From Streptomyces luomodiensis (GTDB lineage Bacteria > Actinomycetota > Actinomycetes > Streptomycetales > Streptomycetaceae): a stretch of DNA of 64,000 bases. The position numbers were made by a program, and so were the translations under genes. Position 1 is the stretch's first letter, and each line of letters opens with the position of its first letter. This document shows positions 56,184 through 64,000 of the stretch, piece after piece. The stretch is from the NCBI RefSeq assembly GCF_031679605.1, contig NZ_CP117522.1, forward strand, positions 124,001 to 188,000, written 5' to 3'. Under the pieces are notes generated by a model. The model saw only the letters and a list, made by a program, of their open reading frames with translations, had not been told where the DNA came from and searched no databases.

Positions 56184-57713
56184 TCACCTCATCGCCCCAC
56201 CGCTCGCTCCCGGGCTGTTGGATCCAGGACCGGCCTTCGAAGACGGGTCGTGGTCTCGGACATAGACGGTGACTCGCGCCCCGTTGACATGGGTTGTTCC
56301 GTACTCGCGGAAATGGCGCCGCAGAGTGCGTGTTTTCGCTTCCTCCTGCGGGTTGGTCAGCGAGTGCGCACCCGCCGCACGGACCGCGACGATCCGGTCG
56401 AATTCCAGCATGCGTGCCGCAATATCCTGGGCGGGAAGCTCGACACCTGCAAGGGTGTTCGACGAAACGGGATCCTGCGCCAGGGCCAGATCTGTCAGAA
56501 AACGGGTGTCCTCGGGGTTGGCCGCGGTCAAGATCCGGTGCTGGCCGGAGAGATAGAGCAGCCCGTCGCCGGGACGGCCTTCCCCGCGTACGGCGGCGCC
56601 GATGGCGGTGACGTCATTGCTCCGGCTCTGCGGCGTCCTCAGCGACAGGCTCGGCGGGACCAGCGCGGCCAGTACGGCAACCACCGCGATCCACACCTTG
56701 CGGGAAGACTGCTGCAACCGGTGGAAGTAATCCATCCAGGTACCCAGCAGCAACGCGATTCCGATATTGCTGTAGAGCACATACCGGTCGACGAAAAGAG
56801 GCTTGACCAGTGAGGTGATCAGCAGCAGAAGGCCCGGAAGCACAAGAATCGGCACAGCCAGCGCGGAAAGCCGCACGGGCCCCCTCACCCCCAGGGGCCA
56901 TCGGGCACACGCCACACCCACGACCGCCACAACCAGGAAATAACGAAGCCGCACCGGTCCGCCGATCCAGGACACCTGCCCCGACTGCCCCGCACTGCGG
57001 ATCGCCAGTGGCAACAGCCCGGCCACAACGCCCGCGGCGGCCACACTCCACGCCCTCAGCACCGGTCGTGGAACACGGGAGACGACCAGTGTGACGCCGT
57101 GTGCGACCAGGGCGAGAACCGCGAACTCATGGAGCAGACAGGCCAGCAGCATGGTGGAGCCATAGACCGCCCACCGCCACCGGGCGCGATGCGGGACGCT
57201 GACCACGAGCGCATAGGTGGCCCAGGTGACCAGGGCACAGACCATGGCATACGAGCGGCCTTCCTGCGCGTACTTCTGCACCTGGGGAAGGAGCGGAAAC
57301 ACCAGCCCGGCCAGCAGCCCGGCGCGGGGTCCCGCCAGGCGTAGCCCCAGAAGCCCGACTCCGCTCGCCGCCACGGACATTGCCAGCACAGACGGCAGCC
57401 GCAACGTCAGCAGCCCTCCGCCGAAGAGACCGAAGATCTCATGCATCACGGCGTAGTAGAGGGCATGGACCAGATCAATATGCTGGGCGGTGTGCCATAT
57501 CCGCGAAAGATCGCGGTGCGCGAGCTGATAGGTGACGGACTCGTCCCCCCACATGGTGTTCTTCCTGCGGATACCCCAGAGCCCCAGAGCGATGGTCAGC
57601 GACAAGGGCGCGATGACGACAACGGCTCTGGCCGGGCTCGGTGATTGCCGACGGGCAGGTACGGGAGGGGAAACGGTCCTGACCACGGCCGGGGCACGTT
57701 CATCAAGGGACAT
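56184..57713 (-). CDS. GT39/ArnT-like membrane glycosyltransferase
   Basis: 509-residue polytopic protein. Near the N-terminus is a helix followed by MWGDESVTYQLAHRDLSRIW, where the acidic DE pair matches the catalytic loop of lipid-linked-sugar glycosyltransferases of the PMT/ArnT superfamily. About ten further helices follow (FPLLPQVQKYAQEGRSYAMV and neighbours), then a soluble C-terminal domain with the motif LYLSGQHRILTAANPEDTRF. It would transfer a sugar from polyprenyl phosphate outside the membrane. It is divergent from a response-regulator gene 128 bases away. Confidence 0.82.
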   Translation of the reverse strand: MSLDERAPAVVRTVSPPVPARRQSPSPARAVVVIAPLSLTIALGLWGIRRKNTMWGDESVTYQLAHRDLSRIWHTAQHIDLVHALYYAVMHEIFGLFGGGLLTLRLPSVLAMSVAASGVGLLGLRLAGPRAGLLAGLVFPLLPQVQKYAQEGRSYAMVCALVTWATYALVVSVPHRARWRWAVYGSTMLLACLLHEFAVLALVAHGVTLVVSRVPRPVLRAWSVAAAGVVAGLLPLAIRSAGQSGQVSWIGGPVRLRYFLVVAVVGVACARWPLGVRGPVRLSALAVPILVLPGLLLLITSLVKPLFVDRYVLYSNIGIALLLGTWMDYFHRLQQSSRKVWIAVVAVLAALVPPSLSLRTPQSRSNDVTAIGAAVRGEGRPGDGLLYLSGQHRILTAANPEDTRFLTDLALAQDPVSSNTLAGVELPAQDIAARMLEFDRIVAVRAAGAHSLTNPQEEAKTRTLRRHFREYGTTHVNGARVTVYVRDHDPSSKAGPGSNSPGASGGAMR

Positions 57714-57841
57714 CGGCGACAGGGCCTTTCAGCAGTGGCGAACACACTCCGCCAGCGTGGCCGGACTCCATTGACCCGTTGCTGACCCAACCTGACCGGC
57801 CGATCAGGAAGGCGGGCCGGCGCTGTGCGAGGCTGCACCCC

Positions 57842-58522
57842 ATGCGCATCCTGGTGATCGAAGACGAGGTGGACCTTGCCCACACCCTGCACACCGGTCT
57901 GACCGCCGAGGGCTACAGCGTCGACCTCGCCCACGACGGCCGGCAGGGACTGTGGATGGCCCGGACCGGCGAATACGCCCTTGTCGTACTGGACTTGATG
58001 CTGCCGGGACTCAACGGCTACAAGGTCTGCGCCCAGCTGCGCCGGGAGGGCAACGCGACCCCCATCCTGGTACTCACCGCCAAGGACGGGGAGTGGGATC
58101 AGGCAGAGGCCCTGGACACGGGGGCCGATGACTACCTGGCCAAACCCTTCTCCTACATGGTGCTCGTCGCACGGCTGCGGGCCCTGGTCAGACGAGCCGC
58201 CACGGCCGCCCCGCCCGTCCTTGCGGTGGGCGACCTCTCGTTGGATGTCGCCGGCCGGGTCTGCCGCCGGGCCGGGACCCGGGTGGAACTCACACCCCGG
58301 GAGTTCGCCGTGCTGGAGCTGCTGGCCCGCCGGGCGGGCCAGGCGGTCTCCAAATCGGATCTGCTCTATCACGCGTGGCCCGACGACGCCCAGGATCCCA
58401 ACCTGGTGGAGGCGCGCGTCAGCGCTCTCCGCAAGAAGGTGGACACCGCGTTCCACCGGAAGTCCCTGCAGACCGTACGGGGTACCGGCTACCGGCTGGT
58501 GGACGACCGTGAACGCGACTGA
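57842..58522 (+). CDS. OmpR/PhoB-family response regulator
   Basis: 226-residue DNA-binding response regulator. The receiver domain has the acidic pair in ILVIEDEVDLAHTL, phosphoacceptor Asp in LVVLDLMLPGLNGYKV and Lys in YLAKPFSYMVL; the C-terminal winged helix has ELTPREFAVLELLARRAGQA and VRGTGYRLVDD. ATG 57842. It overlaps the downstream kinase gene by 14 bases. A target could be the divergent glycosyltransferase. Confidence 0.93.
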   Translation: MRILVIEDEVDLAHTLHTGLTAEGYSVDLAHDGRQGLWMARTGEYALVVLDLMLPGLNGYKVCAQLRREGNATPILVLTAKDGEWDQAEALDTGADDYLAKPFSYMVLVARLRALVRRAATAAPPVLAVGDLSLDVAGRVCRRAGTRVELTPREFAVLELLARRAGQAVSKSDLLYHAWPDDAQDPNLVEARVSALRKKVDTAFHRKSLQTVRGTGYRLVDDRERD

Positions 58523-59984
58523 GCCGCGACGCCGCTGGTGGCCGCGTTCGGTACGAGCCCGCGCGGCCCTGGCCGCCGCCTCGGCCGCCGCCGTCATCCT
58601 GGTCGGCACCGGCTGGTGGGTACACCACGACGTCTACCGTGAGGGCACGCGGATCGCCGAGAAGCAAGCCCAGGAACAGCTCTGGGCTCTCGTCGATCAG
58701 CTGAAGGAGGGTGTGGTTCCCGTTCGCAGAAGCGCCGTGCCGTACGAGGTCGTCGCGAGCGGCCGGCGCTCCGCTGTCGCCTACGGCGGAGGCATGGACG
58801 ATCTCGATCCCGGCACCCGCCATGTGCTGCCCGCCCCATCGCAGGCCAAGGAATCCGCGCTCTTGACGATCCGTCCCATCCGCATACCGGTGCGCCGCGA
58901 CGACAACCCCAGGGACGGATCCGATATGGCCGGCCGGACCTACATGGTGATGTCCGCCGATATCAGCGCCGATGAACTGAGCAGCGACAAAGCCGCCGCT
59001 CTGGGCGTCGCCGCCGACGCCCAGCTGCGCGTCTATGTGGTGGTGCTCCCCCACACGGCCGAGGCAATCACCAAGACCACCGACCGCCTGCTGCTGCGGG
59101 CCGGGCTCGTCAGCCTCGTACTGATCGGCGCCATCGCCTACTTCGCCGTCCGCATCGCGCTGCGGCCGGTCGAAGCCATCCGCGTCCTCACCGCCTCGGT
59201 CACCGCGAGCGACCCCCGCGAACGCGTCACCGTCCCCGCCACGGGACACGAGATCACCGCCCTGGCCACCACCATCAACACCACCCTCCAACGCCTCGAC
59301 AACGCCGCCGCCCAGCAGCGCCGCTTCGTCGCGGACGCCGCCCACGAACTGCGCAGCCCCCTCACCACACTGCTGGCCAGCCTGGAAGTCGCGCTCGCCT
59401 ACCCGGAACGCACCGACTGGCCCGCCGCGGCCACCACCGCCGCACGACAGACCCGCCGCCTCCAAGCCCTCGCCGAAGACCTGCTGCTCCTCGCCCGCCT
59501 CGACACCCGCACCCCCACAGCCGACCCCGAAACCGTCGACCTGACAGCCCTCGCCTCCCGGCTGACCGAGCAATACCCCCTCACCGAACGACCGTTGACC
59601 CTCACCTGCGACAGCACCGCCCCCGCACACGTACACGGAAACCCCGACGAATACGAACGGCTGCTGCGCAACCTCCTCGACAACGCCGCCCGCCACGCCG
59701 CCCACCGCATCCAGATCACCATCCGGAACCAGGACACCTGGGTCGTCCTCACGGTGCACGACGACGGACCGGGCGTACCCACCGAGGACGCCGAGCGCAT
59801 CTTCGAACGCTTCGTCCGGCTCGACGACGCCCGCTCCCGCGACCACGGCGGCACCGGCCTGGGCCTCGCCATCGCCCGCGACCTGGCCCACCGCCACCGA
59901 GGCACCCTCACCCTCACCCCCCGGACCCTCGGAGCATGCTTCCAGCTACGCCTTCCCCGAGCCCCCGCCCCGGCCGAGAAATGA
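58509..59984 (+). CDS. Membrane sensor histidine kinase
   Basis: 491-residue kinase starting at GTG 58509 inside the end of the regulator gene. It has two membrane helices (residues about 16-38 and 198-220) around a 160-residue extracellular sensor, then a HAMP linker, the H-box AQQRRFVADAAHELRSPLTT with the phosphorylated His, N-box LLRNLLDNAARHA, G1 HDDGPGVPTED and G2 HGGTGLGLAIARDLAHRH. It forms a two-component system with the overlapping regulator. The signal is unknown. Confidence 0.93.
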   Translation: MNATEPRRRWWPRSVRARAALAAASAAAVILVGTGWWVHHDVYREGTRIAEKQAQEQLWALVDQLKEGVVPVRRSAVPYEVVASGRRSAVAYGGGMDDLDPGTRHVLPAPSQAKESALLTIRPIRIPVRRDDNPRDGSDMAGRTYMVMSADISADELSSDKAAALGVAADAQLRVYVVVLPHTAEAITKTTDRLLLRAGLVSLVLIGAIAYFAVRIALRPVEAIRVLTASVTASDPRERVTVPATGHEITALATTINTTLQRLDNAAAQQRRFVADAAHELRSPLTTLLASLEVALAYPERTDWPAAATTAARQTRRLQALAEDLLLLARLDTRTPTADPETVDLTALASRLTEQYPLTERPLTLTCDSTAPAHVHGNPDEYERLLRNLLDNAARHAAHRIQITIRNQDTWVVLTVHDDGPGVPTEDAERIFERFVRLDDARSRDHGGTGLGLAIARDLAHRHRGTLTLTPRTLGACFQLRLPRAPAPAEK

Positions 59985-60009
59985 CGCGCTTCACCGCGGC
60001 AGCCCCTCG

Positions 60010-60265
60010 GAACCGGAAGACCACCAGATGACCACGTGGCCGGCCGACTCCGCGCGGCCGGCCACGCCGCGATCACCGGCCTCGGCTTCGTCGGCCTCGA
60101 CGGTGGCGGCGACGACAGCAGCGCCCCAGCGGTCATCACCGGCTGGAAGAAGCCCAGGGGCAAGAAGCTCCCGCCCGCGAAGAAGCAGGTCAACCGACTG
60201 ATCGCCGCAGAACGAGCCGTTTGCGGACACGCCTTCGCACACCTGACCCACGGCGGGTCAGTTCC
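60010..60265 (+). pseudogene. Transposase C-terminal fragment (DDE_Tnp_4 type)
   Basis: The plus strand encodes GLGFVGLDGGGDDSSAPAVI and KKLPPAKKQVNRLIAAERAV followed by HAFAHL, the end of an IS5-relative transposase with the final catalytic Glu region. No upstream catalytic part is present. Confidence 0.55.
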
Positions 60266-60283
60266 GTTTTCTGAGACGTCTTG

Positions 60284-61072
60284 TCAGGCGGTCTTGACAG
60301 CTCCAGCGTCAATCAGCAGGTCCGTGCCGGACATGCTGGCCGCCAGCGGTGAGGCGAGGTAGGCGACGGCCGTGGCAACCTCGGACGGTTCCAGCAGGCG
60401 GCCGGTGGCCATGCCCATCGAGGCCGGGATCTGAGCCAGCAGCTGCTCCTGGGTGATCCCCATGGAGCGGGCCAGCTCCGCGCCATAGCCATCCGGGCTC
60501 TCCCACATCGCGGTACGCACCGCGCCCGGCGAGATGGTGTTGACGCGCACGCCCTGCGGTCCGAACTCCTCTGCCAGTGCCTTGCCGAACGCGGTCAGCG
60601 CGGCCTTGGCAGTGGTGTAGGGGACGGGCCCGGCATGCGGCATCCGGGCGCCGTTGGAGGAGATGTTGACCAGCGCCCCGCGGCGGCGCAGCAGGCTGGG
60701 CAACGCCGCCCGGCTGGTCCGCACGGCGGCCAGGAAGTTCAGGTCGAGGGACTGTTGCCACTGCTGGTCGGTGAAGGAGAGGAAGCCGCCGGTCTGGCCC
60801 TCTCCGCTGTCGCCGCCGCCGACGTTGTTGACGAGCAGGTCGAGGTCGCCGAGCTCGGTGGTGGCGCGGTCGATCAGCTGGGCGGGGGCGTCGGGAGTCA
60901 GCAGGTCCACCGGTATGGCCAGGGCGTCGGTCTCCTTCAGCTCCGGGGTGATGGTGCGGGCGGCGGCCACCACGCGCACGCCTTCGGCGATGAGCGTTTG
61001 GACGGTGGCGAGTCCGATGCCGCGGCTCGCGCCGGTGACCACGGCGGTGGTGTTCTTCAGCTGCAGATCCAT
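60284..61072 (-). CDS. SDR-family oxidoreductase
   Basis: 262-residue classical SDR. Cofactor motif TAVVTGASRGIGLATVQTL, NNVGGGDSGE, the Ser in VNISSNGARMPHAG, YTTAK (Tyr/Lys) and NTISPGAVRTAMWESPDGYG with the substrate loop. ATG 61072. It is divergent from a TetR gene, with a perfect dyad between them, so local repression is probable. The substrate is unknown. Confidence 0.9.
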   Translation of the reverse strand: MDLQLKNTTAVVTGASRGIGLATVQTLIAEGVRVVAAARTITPELKETDALAIPVDLLTPDAPAQLIDRATTELGDLDLLVNNVGGGDSGEGQTGGFLSFTDQQWQQSLDLNFLAAVRTSRAALPSLLRRRGALVNISSNGARMPHAGPVPYTTAKAALTAFGKALAEEFGPQGVRVNTISPGAVRTAMWESPDGYGAELARSMGITQEQLLAQIPASMGMATGRLLEPSEVATAVAYLASPLAASMSGTDLLIDAGAVKTA

Positions 61073-61133
61073 GGGATGCGCTCCTGTCGCGGCAATGAAC
61101 AAGTCGCTACTCCAGCGACGCTGTAAAGCTAGT

Positions 61134-61146
61134 AGATGCAACATCT
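61134..61146. promoter_or_regulatory. Perfect dyad between SDR and tetR
   Basis: AGATG-CAA-CATCT (5+3+5) with a second GATGC repeat eight bases downstream. It lies 62 bases from the SDR start and 49 from the tetR start, a good position for an operator that controls both genes. Confidence 0.5.
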
Positions 61147-61194
61147 GTGATGCAAGTAGCCGGGGTTCGGCGTCCTGGATGTACTGTCGCGTTC

Positions 61195-61776
61195 ATGGAG
61201 ACGAGGGGGCGCGCGCTGCGCGCCGATGCGGAGCGGACGGTGCGGACGATCCTGGAGGCGGCCGAACGCGTCCTGGCCGCCGACCCGGCGGCGACCATGG
61301 AACAGATCGCAGCGGCGGCCGGGGTGGCCCGTACCACCGTGCACCGGCGCTTCGCCACCCGCGAGGCACTGGTCGAGGCGCTGGTGATCTGGGCGACCGA
61401 GCGGTTCCACCAGGCCGTGGAGGCCGCCCGCCCGCTCACCTCCCCACCGCTGGTCGCCCTGCACCAGGTGACCGCCAACGTCCTGCAGGTGAAGATCGGC
61501 TGGAGCTTCGCGATGAGCCGGACCGCTCCCTCCGACCCCGAGGCGGCGCGCGTGCACGCCGACGTCCTGGCCCAGTGCGATCAGCTCTTCCGCCGCGCAC
61601 AGGAGGCCGGCCTGCTGTCCGCGGACACCGACCTGGAGTGGGCCCGCCGGGTCTACTACGCCCTGATCCACGAGGCGGCCGAAGAAGGGCGGGAGCTCGT
61701 CGATATCGGCGCCGTCGACCAGCTGGCCGCACGTGTGGTGGACACCCTGCTGCACGGAGTCGGAACACCGGTATAG
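61195..61776 (+). CDS. TetR-family regulator divergent from the SDR gene
   Basis: 193-residue TetR protein with HTH ATMEQIAAAAGVARTTVHRR and FATREALVEALVIWATERFH. ATG 61195 is taken; ATGs 15 and 16 codons earlier are in frame but would put the operator inside the gene. The C-terminal helical domain (EWARRVYYALIHEAAEEGRE) probably binds the inducer of the SDR. Confidence 0.86.
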   Translation: METRGRALRADAERTVRTILEAAERVLAADPAATMEQIAAAAGVARTTVHRRFATREALVEALVIWATERFHQAVEAARPLTSPPLVALHQVTANVLQVKIGWSFAMSRTAPSDPEAARVHADVLAQCDQLFRRAQEAGLLSADTDLEWARRVYYALIHEAAEEGRELVDIGAVDQLAARVVDTLLHGVGTPV

Positions 61777-61972
61777 ACCTCGCCGCGGGGGCCGGTCGGG
61801 GGCTCGGCCCATCCGCCCGGATACCCGGAGTCCGGGCGACCTCATCAAGATCAAGTACAGCATCCACCAGCCACACGGACGGCACCGTGGCGCGGCGCGG
61901 ACGGAGACGGACTGTCCGCCCGCGGCTCGGTCTCACCCGTTCGCGAGCGGTTCGTTTGCCGGACGTGAGTGA

Positions 61973-61989
61973 GACGTTTCCGAAACGTC
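61973..61989. promoter_or_regulatory. Perfect palindrome upstream of the lipoprotein gene
   Basis: GACGTTT-CCG-AAACGTC is a 7+3+7 exact inverted repeat 83 bases before the lipoprotein start, between the TetR stop and that gene. With no T-run after it, an operator seems likelier than a terminator. The regulator is unknown. Confidence 0.5.
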
Positions 61990-62071
61990 AGCGGCCCCGG
62001 GAAAAGTGGTGTCCAGACCGCGGGAACCGCCAACGAAGACTCCCGCACCAAACCCAAGGGGGAACCCGATC

Positions 62072-62764
62072 ATGCGTACGTCCCGGATTCGTACCGCCGC
62101 CCTGGCCGCCGTCACCGCCGCGCTGGCGCTGGGCCTGACCGCCTGCGGCGGCGCCGACGGCGACTCCAAGGCGGCAGGCGGCGACAACGCCGCCGCTACC
62201 GCGCAGAGCCGGTCCGCGTCCAACGGGGACCGCAAGGACGGCGCGGAGCAGGCCAACAGCAACGGTGACACCAAGACGGACGCGCGCTCGGCCACCACCT
62301 CGGACGGGTCCGACGAGGTCGCCAGCAAGGACGCAGCGGCCGCCGCCCAGCAGTGCCGCGGCGACGAGCTGCTGGTCACCGCGGTGCACCGGTTCGCCGG
62401 ACAGCAGGGCGACCACCTGCTGATCACCGCCTCGAACGAGGGCACCACGCCATGCTGGGTCACCTCCTACCCCGCCGTGAAGCTCGGCGACGACGACACC
62501 GCACTGCCGCACTCGAAGAAGGACAACCCGGGCGGCGACCAGCACATCACGCTCCAGCCCGGCGGCACGGCATACAGCGCGGTGAACCTCTTCGACTACG
62601 GATCGGAGAACCAGACGGCCCAGTCGCTCGCCATCGCACTGCGCGACGCGGACGGCCACCAGAACCCCTTCTACTCCGTCGTCATGAAGGGCGAGAAGCA
62701 GCAGTTCAGCTGGAACGAGGCCGACGTACTGAACTGGAACACCGAGAAGCCCTACGACTTCTGA
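62072..62764 (+). CDS. DUF4232 lipoprotein
   Basis: 230-residue exported lipoprotein. The signal peptide ends in the lipobox LTAC (GLTACGGADGD), followed by a roughly 70-residue Ala/Asp/Ser/Lys-rich linker and a DUF4232 domain (QCRGDELLVTAVHRFAGQQG, NEGTTPCWVTSYPAVKLGDD, TAYSAVNLFDYGSENQTAQS). AAGGGGGAA precedes ATG 62072. Such proteins are abundant in Streptomyces; their function is unknown. Confidence 0.9.
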   Translation: MRTSRIRTAALAAVTAALALGLTACGGADGDSKAAGGDNAAATAQSRSASNGDRKDGAEQANSNGDTKTDARSATTSDGSDEVASKDAAAAAQQCRGDELLVTAVHRFAGQQGDHLLITASNEGTTPCWVTSYPAVKLGDDDTALPHSKKDNPGGDQHITLQPGGTAYSAVNLFDYGSENQTAQSLAIALRDADGHQNPFYSVVMKGEKQQFSWNEADVLNWNTEKPYDF

Positions 62765-62905
62765 CAACCCGCCAGACAGCGAGGGCGTCATCCCGGACAC
62801 GCCACACCACACCTCCCGCACCCCACCGGCACGGCCTCGGTGCGCCGCTCCCCCGCAGCTCCGGGGCCGCGTCATACCTCCGCTCTCCGGGGAACGACTG
62901 ATTGG

Positions 62906-62925
62906 GCCGGGCCGTCCGGCCCGGC
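62906..62925. terminator. GC-rich hairpin between convergent genes
   Basis: GCCGGGCCG-TC-CGGCCCGGC is a 9-bp stem (the loop is probably widened to four bases) in the 320-base gap 62765-63084 between the lipoprotein and AsnC genes. It lacks a T-run, as is usual for actinomycete terminators. The rest of the gap shows nothing recognisable. Confidence 0.5.
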
Positions 62926-63084
62926 TCACCCTCCACACGCCTCCTCGCCAGCCAGGCCGGCCAGGCCGGCCACGTCAGGATCGCGCAGCGGCCACCCAGG
63001 GCCGCGATTCACTTCGACACGCCGAACGCGACAGAGAAGTGGCCGGTCGGCGAGCTCCAGGGAAACGCCGCCCGCGCCGAGGGG

Positions 63085-64000
63085 TCAGCCTGCGGGCAGG
63101 CTCCGAGGCGCGGATCGGCGTCCCTGTCCCGGCGGACGCTCCGAGTGCGGCGTTCGCCGCCAATAGCGCTTCCAGACTTCGAGTTGCAGCGTGCATGCGA
63201 CGGCCGTGACCTCGACGTCCGCGGCGGCCCCGCCCATGATGAAATCGGCCAGGTCTCCTTCGTCGCGGAACACACCGTCGCACACGAAGGTGCTGGCAGC
63301 GCCGATGAGCGCGAGGAACCGTGTGGCCGGGTGGGCGGCGAGCGCTGTGCTCAGCCGGGTGGCCGCGCTCGGCGGGCAGGAGATTTCGAGTACCGCCTCG
63401 ACCTGGTAGCCGAGGTGTCGCGGTTCGACCTCTACGCGGGGGCGCAGCAGTCCCGAGGCGAACATCGCCGTCGCCGTGCGCCGGGCACGGGACTCGGAGA
63501 CGTCCAGGGCACGGGCGAGGTCGGAGTAGGGGGTCCGCGCGTTGTCCCGCAGTACGGCCGCCACCTCGCGTTCCAACGGGCCGAGGTTCGGGTCGTTGCC
63601 CTCCTCGGCCGCGGTGTGCGCGGCGAGCGCCGCCTCCTGGTCCGCGGTCAGCCGCGGCAGCCGCCACGCCGCGGAACTGGTGAGCCTCCGCAGACTCCAG
63701 TGCGCCCGTACCCCGCGGATACCCGGGATGCCCGGGATGTCGTCGACCAGCGCACAGCTGGTCGCCGCCCGGGTCATCCCGTGCAGGACGGCGTAGACGT
63801 CCCCGTGCCCGGATGTGATGCCGACGTGTGCGGTGTCCGCCCGGTCGGCGAGGGCGGCGGCGACCTCGCGGGCCCGTCCGGGTTCGGTGTCGATCCACAG
63901 GTGCACGGGCGGTCCCTCGGCGAGCAGCGACCAGTCCACCTCGCAGATGACACGGAGCAGGCCCTCGTCCAGCAGACGGCCGTACCGGCGCCCGACCGTG
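63085..64000 (-). CDS. Two-module Lrp/AsnC-family regulator (5' part beyond the window)
   Basis: At least 305 residues of a tandem AsnC protein. The first HTH is cut by the window edge (TVGRRYGRLLDEGLLRVICE), a ligand domain follows, then a second HTH (LEREVAAVLRDNARTPYSDL, ARALDVSESRARRTATAMF) and a second ligand domain ending CTLQLEVWKRYWRR. Such double AsnC proteins are common in Streptomyces and usually control a neighbouring transporter or catabolic gene, here probably outside the window. Confidence 0.88.
   Translation of the reverse strand, partial: TVGRRYGRLLDEGLLRVICEVDWSLLAEGPPVHLWIDTEPGRAREVAAALADRADTAHVGITSGHGDVYAVLHGMTRAATSCALVDDIPGIPGIRGVRAHWSLRRLTSSAAWRLPRLTADQEAALAAHTAAEEGNDPNLGPLEREVAAVLRDNARTPYSDLARALDVSESRARRTATAMFASGLLRPRVEVEPRHLGYQVEAVLEISCPPSAATRLSTALAAHPATRFLALIGAASTFVCDGVFRDEGDLADFIMGGAAADVEVTAVACTLQLEVWKRYWRRTPHSERPPGQGRRSAPRSLPAG

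Noticed and set aside
58419..59897. 492-codon open frame antisense to the histidine kinase gene
   Set aside because: Repetitive Gly/Val/Asp composition mirrors the kinase codons; no start context or motif.

Overview
The window is very GC-rich with actinomycete codon use. Its insertion sequences (IS5, IS3, Tn3 and IS701-like types), ROK and TetR regulators and Tat-type exported hydrolases are typical of a Streptomyces-like genome. No rRNA, tRNA or CRISPR array was seen. Intact catabolic and regulatory genes alternate with broken genes and decayed transposons, which suggests a variable region such as a chromosome arm; that placement is inference.

Layout. 1-5.2 kb: remains of a mannan-use locus (family 5 solute-binding lipoprotein, ROK regulator, perfect operator-like dyad, Tat-exported GH26 mannanase), with the following ROK sugar kinase and mannose-6-phosphate isomerase both broken. 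5.3-7.0 kb: ABC-F ATPase with a dyad over its first codons. 7.0-11.1 kb: a graveyard (MFS, two Tn3 transposases, TetR and IS5 fragments, a secreted protein with an early stop) around one small membrane-protein gene. 11.2-19.9 kb: regulator/enzyme pairs (MBL hydrolase/AraC, amidohydrolase/LysR, NmrA-like/TetR) separated by nested or decayed IS elements.

19.9-33.8 kb: the metabolic core, encoding a proton-translocating transhydrogenase (PntA, PntB), acyl-CoA ligase, iron-type alcohol dehydrogenase, TetR, quinone oxidoreductase, MaoC-like hydratase, second TetR, APH-like phosphotransferase, acyl-CoA dehydrogenase and SDR. This looks like CoA-dependent beta-oxidation-type catabolism of an unidentified acid or alcohol. 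Palindromes sharing the half-site CTGTACCG recur at its promoters. A tandem duplication of adh-tetR-qor appears to have decayed reciprocally: copy 1 keeps adh and tetR, copy 2 keeps qor.

33.8-42.6 kb: a P450 fragment, an ArsR/MFS pair with a long symmetric operator, an RsbW-like ATPase, and fragments of acyl-CoA ligase, acyl-CoA dehydrogenase and a biotinyl domain beside an intact enoyl-CoA hydratase and a DUF35-like protein, then more truncated genes. 42.6-55.8 kb: serine hydrolase/TetR, alpha/beta hydrolase, IclR, a two-component flavin monooxygenase pair with a PucR regulator, DinB next to a miniature IS5, then hydrolase, FAD monooxygenase, LysR and TetR. 56.1-64.0 kb: a GT39-like membrane glycosyltransferase opposite a two-component system, SDR/TetR, a DUF4232 lipoprotein and a two-module AsnC regulator cut by the window edge.
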